This document shows positions 60,500 through 64,000 of a stretch of DNA of 64,000 nt, in pieces (within the stretch, counting starts at the first letter, position 1; the number at the start of each line of letters is the position of its first letter). A program made the translations under genes and the position numbers. Source of the DNA: Halomonas halmophila (GTDB taxonomy: Bacteria > Pseudomonadota > Gammaproteobacteria > Pseudomonadales > Halomonadaceae). The stretch is taken from contig NZ_BJOC01000003.1 of NCBI RefSeq assembly GCF_006540005.1, positions 62,001-126,000 of the forward strand. Reading direction: 5' to 3'. A model generated the notes under the pieces. That model ran no database searches and was not told the DNA's origin. It saw only the letters and a program-made list of their open reading frames with translations.

Positions 60500-61691
60500 G
60501 GTTTCTCTTCCCTTCACTCGTGAAGAATATGCTGGCCGTCTCTGGAAGGTTCGCGCCGAAATGGCGAGCCGCGGAATCGACGTGCTGATCATCAGTGATC
60601 CGTCCAACATGGCCTGGTTGACGGGTTATGATGGCTGGTCCTTCTATGTGCATCAGTGTGTGCTGCTGGGTCTCGAGGGAGAGCCGGTATGGTACGGGCG
60701 GCGCATGGACGCCAATGGTGCACTGCGTACCTGCTGGATGGACCCGGACAACATCACCTATTACCCGGATTACTATGTCCAGAACCCGGACATGCACCCC
60801 ATGGACTACCTGGCGCAGACCATTCTGCCCGACCGGGGGTGGCACAAGGGCGTCGTGGGCATGGAAATGGACAACTACTACTTCTCGGCCAAGGCCTATC
60901 AGTGCCTGCTGAAGGAGCTTCCCCACGCCCGCTTTGCCGATGCCAATTCCCTGGTGAACTGGTGTCGTGCCATCAAGTCGCCCCAGGAAATCGAGTACAT
61001 GCGAACCGCCGGCAAGATCGTGGCCGGCATGCACTCGCGCATTCTGGAATGTGTCGAGCCGGGCCTGCCCAAGAGCAAGCTGGTATCGGAAATTTACCGC
61101 GTGGGCATCGAGGGCTGGACGTCCCCGGAAGGCCAGGTCTTCGGTGGCGACTATCCGGCCATCGTGCCGATGCTGCCCACCGGCAAGGATGCCGCGGCGC
61201 CCCACCTGACCTGGGATGACTCGCCGTTTCGCGAGGGCGAGGGCACCTTCTTCGAGATTGCCGGTGTCTACAAGCGCTATCATGCGCCGATGTCGCGGAC
61301 CGTCTACCTGGGCCGCCCGCCGGCGGAGTTCGTGCGGGCCGAGTCGGCCCTGCTGGAAGGCATCGACAATGGCCTGGCCGTGGCGAAGCCCGGCAACCGG
61401 ACGGCCGATATCGCCATGGCGCTGGGCGCGGCCATGGACAAGTATGGCTTCGACCGGGGCGGCGCACGCTGCGGTTACTCCATCGGCCTCAGCTATCCGC
61501 CCGACTGGGGCGAGCGCAACATGAGTCTGCGTCCCTCGGACGACAGCATTCTCGAGCCGGGCATGACCTTCCACTTCATGCCGGGCCTGTGGGTGGACGA
61601 CTGGGGACTCGAGATTACCGAAAGCATACTGATCACCGAAAACGGCTGTGAAACGCTGGCGGACTTTCCGCGCCAGTTGTTCGTCAAGTAA
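60492..61691 (+). CDS. doeA: Ectoine hydrolase DoeA
   Basis: 399 residues of the M24 (creatinase/aminopeptidase) family, beginning MIQVSLPFTREEYAGRLWKV. It opens the ectoine ring, giving N-acetyl-L-2,4-diaminobutyrate. The stretch EGTFFEIAGVYKRYHAPMS replaces the metal-binding Asp residues of true M24 peptidases, as in creatinase, so a metal-free mechanism is likely. ATG 60492 was chosen over an in-frame TTG at 60477 because it gives the length I recall for H. elongata DoeA. doeB follows after 9 bp. Confidence 0.94.
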   Translation: MIQVSLPFTREEYAGRLWKVRAEMASRGIDVLIISDPSNMAWLTGYDGWSFYVHQCVLLGLEGEPVWYGRRMDANGALRTCWMDPDNITYYPDYYVQNPDMHPMDYLAQTILPDRGWHKGVVGMEMDNYYFSAKAYQCLLKELPHARFADANSLVNWCRAIKSPQEIEYMRTAGKIVAGMHSRILECVEPGLPKSKLVSEIYRVGIEGWTSPEGQVFGGDYPAIVPMLPTGKDAAAPHLTWDDSPFREGEGTFFEIAGVYKRYHAPMSRTVYLGRPPAEFVRAESALLEGIDNGLAVAKPGNRTADIAMALGAAMDKYGFDRGGARCGYSIGLSYPPDWGERNMSLRPSDDSILEPGMTFHFMPGLWVDDWGLEITESILITENGCETLADFPRQLFVK

Positions 61692-61700
61692 GGAGTCCTC

Positions 61701-62738
61701 ATGAGCAACTCAACCGGCCCGCTGCGGCCCAGTCCGATTTCCGCCACCGTCGATTTCGAGGCCGGCGGTGTTCAGCATGGTTTCCTCAAGCTGCCGGTCT
61801 CCAATGACGAGTCGGCCTGGGGCGCGGTGATGATCCCTGTCACCGTGGTCAAGAACGGCGAGGGCCCCACGGCACTGTTGACCGGCGGCAACCATGGCGA
61901 TGAATACGAGGGCATCACCGCCCTGCACAAGCTGTCCAGCCGTCTGCGCGCCGAGGACGTCCAGGGCCGCGTGATCATCGTGCCGATGATGAACACCCCG
62001 GCCTGCATGGCCGGACGTCGCACCTCGCCCATGGATGCCGGCAACGCGGGCAACCTCAACCGCAGCTTTCCGGGCGACCCGGACGGCAACGTGACCGAGA
62101 AGATCGCCGATTACTTCACCCGGGTGATGGTGCCGATGAGTGACGTGGTGCTCGACCTGCACTCCGGTGGTCGCACCCTGGACATCATTCCGTTCGCGGC
62201 CTCCCATGTGCTGGACGATGCCGAGCAGCAGCGCAGCGCCCTGGAAGGTGCCAAGGCCTTCGGGGCGCCCTACGCGATCATGATGTTCGAGCTGGATGCC
62301 GCGGCCCTGTTCGACACCGCGGTCGAGCGTCAGGGCAAGATCTTCGTGGCCACCGAACTGGGCGGCGGCGGCACCTCCACGCCGCAGAGCCTGGCGATCA
62401 CCGAGCGCGGCATCGATAACTTCCTGATCCACTATGGCCTGGTCGAGGGCGAAGTCGAGATGCCGGCCGAGCCCCAGGCCTACCTCGACATGCCGGATGC
62501 CTCCTGCTACGTGCAGAGCGAGCATACCGGCCTGCTTGAGCTGACGCTGGCGCTGGGCGATACGGTGACGCAGGGAGATGTCATCGCGCGGGTGTACGAC
62601 ATGACGCGCAGTGGCGTGGCGCCCATCGAATACCGGGCACAGCGTGACGGCGTCCTGGCGGCCCGGCGCTTCCCGTCCAGTGTCAACATGGGTGACACCA
62701 TCGCGGTGATCGCCGAGGTCGTCGAGTCACTCGGCTGA
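61701..62738 (+). CDS. doeB: N-acetyl-L-2,4-diaminobutyrate deacetylase DoeB
   Basis: 345 residues of the aspartoacylase/succinylglutamate desuccinylase family. The zinc site is GGNHGDEYEG with His and Glu, and the third ligand lies in VLDLHSGGRT. It removes the acetyl group from the product of DoeA, giving L-2,4-diaminobutyrate. AGGAG precedes the ATG. It is part of the doeABX transcription unit. Confidence 0.94.
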   Translation: MSNSTGPLRPSPISATVDFEAGGVQHGFLKLPVSNDESAWGAVMIPVTVVKNGEGPTALLTGGNHGDEYEGITALHKLSSRLRAEDVQGRVIIVPMMNTPACMAGRRTSPMDAGNAGNLNRSFPGDPDGNVTEKIADYFTRVMVPMSDVVLDLHSGGRTLDIIPFAASHVLDDAEQQRSALEGAKAFGAPYAIMMFELDAAALFDTAVERQGKIFVATELGGGGTSTPQSLAITERGIDNFLIHYGLVEGEVEMPAEPQAYLDMPDASCYVQSEHTGLLELTLALGDTVTQGDVIARVYDMTRSGVAPIEYRAQRDGVLAARRFPSSVNMGDTIAVIAEVVESLG

Positions 62739-62760
62739 ATACTCAGAGTCAGGTAAACCC

Positions 62761-63237
62761 ATGAAGCTCGATCGTTACGATCTGAAGATCCTTGAAATTC
62801 TCTCCCGCGACGGACGCATCACCAAGTCCCGGCTGGCCGAGGCCATCAACCTCTCGGTCAGCCCCTGCTGGGAGCGCGTGCGACGCCTGGAAAAAGCGGG
62901 CGTCATCGAAGGCTACAGCGCTCGCTTGAACACCGATGTGCTGGTCAAGCGTACTCCGGTCTGGGTGCAGGTCGAGCTCAAGGCCCACAATGCCGAGAGC
63001 TTCGCGCGCTTCGAGGCCCTGGTGCACGACACCCCGGAGGTCACCGAATGCGTGGCCGTCGGCGGCGGGCTCGACTATCTGGTCAAGATCGAGGCCGCCT
63101 CGATCGATACCTATCAGCGCCTGATCGACGACTGGCTGACCTCGGATGTCGGCATCGAGCGCTATTTCACCTACATCGTCACCAAGACCGTCAAGCAGGC
63201 CTCGGCCGAAATCTCGGCCAGCGACCTGGCGCCGTGA
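62761..63237 (+). CDS. doeX: Lrp/AsnC family regulator DoeX
   Basis: 158 residues. The N-terminal helix-turn-helix reads LDRYDLKILEILSRDGRITK and LAEAINLSVSPCWERVRRLE. The C-terminal RAM ligand domain is FARFEALVHDTPEVTECVAV and on. In H. elongata DoeX lies at the same place in doeABXCD and binds upstream of doeA. It starts 22 bp after doeB. Confidence 0.93.
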   Translation: MKLDRYDLKILEILSRDGRITKSRLAEAINLSVSPCWERVRRLEKAGVIEGYSARLNTDVLVKRTPVWVQVELKAHNAESFARFEALVHDTPEVTECVAVGGGLDYLVKIEAASIDTYQRLIDDWLTSDVGIERYFTYIVTKTVKQASAEISASDLAP

Positions 63238-63423
63238 CGACTGTGGCGCCGGCCCCGGTACTGACCGGGTCGGCGCCTCAGCGGCGGGCTGCCTCGCCAT
63301 GCCGGCCGCGTGCAGAAAAAACACCAAGTCAGTCGCGCGGGAAAAAAAATCCTCGACGTTCTGGCGGCCTGCTTTGAAAAGTCCTGAGCGGTCTTCTCCC
63401 TTACCATGGTGACATCACGCGGC

Positions 63424-63441
63424 AACCGCCGCGGTTTTCTT
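63424..63441 (+). terminator. Small hairpin in the doeX-doeC gap
   Basis: AACCGC and GCGGTT around one base, followed by TTCTT. The stem is short. It lies in the 250-bp gap 63238-63487, which also has a TTGAAA at 63374-63379 but no clear -10. doeC may have its own promoter here. Confidence 0.3.
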
Positions 63442-63487
63442 CATGGCCGGTGTCGGAGCGACGCCGGCGTATCAGGGGGAGAAGTAT

Positions 63488-64000
63488 ATGACGCTGTCCA
63501 ACCAGCTGAGCGATCTGCGACTGTTCCGTCAGTATGCCTACGTCGACGGCAAGTGGACTCACGGCACGACCGGCCGCGAGGAAGCCGTTATCGATCCGGC
63601 GACCGGCGAGACACTGGGTCATATTCCGGTGCTCGAAGCCGATCAGATTCGCGGGGCCGTGGACGCCGCCGACCAGGCCTTTGCGCAATGGCGTGCCCTG
63701 CGCGCCGATGAGCGCTGCGAGCGTCTGCTGGCCTGGTACGACCTGCTGCAGGCCAACCGCGAGGATCTGGCGACCATCATGACCCTGGAGCAGGGCAAGC
63801 CGCTGCCGGATGCGCGTGGCGAAGTCGAATACGGTGCCAGCTTCGTGCGCTGGTTCGCCGAGGAAGGCAAGCGCACCTTCGGCGACACCATCCCCAGCCA
63901 CATCCCCAACGCCGCCCTGGGCACCCTCAAGGAGCCGGTGGGCATCGCCGCTCTGATCACGCCCTGGAACTTCCCGCTGGCGATGATCACCCGCAAGGCC
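63488..64000 (+). CDS. doeC: Aldehyde dehydrogenase DoeC (aspartate-semialdehyde dehydrogenase type), cut by window end
   Basis: 171 codons are seen, and the frame is open to the last base. It starts MTLSNQLSDLRLFRQYAYVD and shows succinate-semialdehyde dehydrogenase-like features: VIDPATGETLGHIPVLEAD, EQGKPLPDARGEVEYGA and the NAD-site strand ALITPWNFPLAMITRK. The catalytic Cys lies beyond the window. In the doe pathway it oxidises aspartate semialdehyde, formed from diaminobutyrate by DoeD, to aspartate. GGGGGAG precedes the ATG. doeD would be expected just downstream. Confidence 0.88.
   Translation, partial: MTLSNQLSDLRLFRQYAYVDGKWTHGTTGREEAVIDPATGETLGHIPVLEADQIRGAVDAADQAFAQWRALRADERCERLLAWYDLLQANREDLATIMTLEQGKPLPDARGEVEYGASFVRWFAEEGKRTFGDTIPSHIPNAALGTLKEPVGIAALITPWNFPLAMITRKA

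Overview
The window looks like a chromosomal segment of a halophilic gammaproteobacterium of the family Halomonadaceae (Halomonas type). It is GC-rich and gene-dense, with acidic proteins. It carries an ectoine-degradation cluster in the order doeA-doeB-doeX-doeC, an alpha-glucosidase whose length and catalytic positions match HaG of Halomonas sp. H11, a betT-type osmolyte transporter, and gammaproteobacterial housekeeping genes (smc-zipA-ligA, mnmC, yciO). No rRNA, tRNA, IS element, prophage or CRISPR was seen, and no gene appears broken. smc is cut by the left window edge and doeC by the right edge.

Layout. 0-5.2 kb: end of smc, zipA, ligA (preceded by a perfect hairpin and eleven tandem copies of a 7-bp repeat) and a small UPF0270 gene. 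5.2-9.1 kb: a 2-hydroxycarboxylate transporter divergent from a CitA/CitB-type two-component system. 9.1-14.2 kb: mnmC, a YciI-like gene, a PHP phosphoesterase (RNase AM type), yciO and an EamA exporter. 14.4-21.7 kb: two TRAP transporters, a three-gene DctPQM system and a TAXI system with fused permease and a UspA protein. 21.8-24.5 kb: a secreted oxidoreductase-fold protein with a hybrid histidine kinase. 24.5-31.3 kb: cra/fruR divergent from fruBKA, with two operators. 31.4-35.1 kb: exaC-type aldehyde dehydrogenase and betT. 35.3-39.8 kb: a Spy-like protein, a LysE exporter with an AraC regulator, and baeSR.

39.9-53.4 kb is an agl-type alpha-glucoside locus: LacI regulator, three paralogous binding proteins, two GH13 alpha-glucosidases, one MalK-type ATPase, two permeases and a divergent LamB/ScrY-type porin, with two CG-centred palindromes in the shared control region. 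53.5-58.9 kb: lysO, a DUF3108 protein, a DJ-1/PfpI protein, pncA-pncB and a ghrA-like reductase. 58.9-64 kb: an EnuR-like MocR regulator divergent from doeABXC.

Taken together the region serves carbon uptake (organic acids, fructose, alpha-glucosides, ectoine), osmolyte handling and envelope stress. The least ordinary features are three arrays of related 7-bp repeats, the amplified agl gene set, and four TGTCATGA copies in the enuR-doeA control region.
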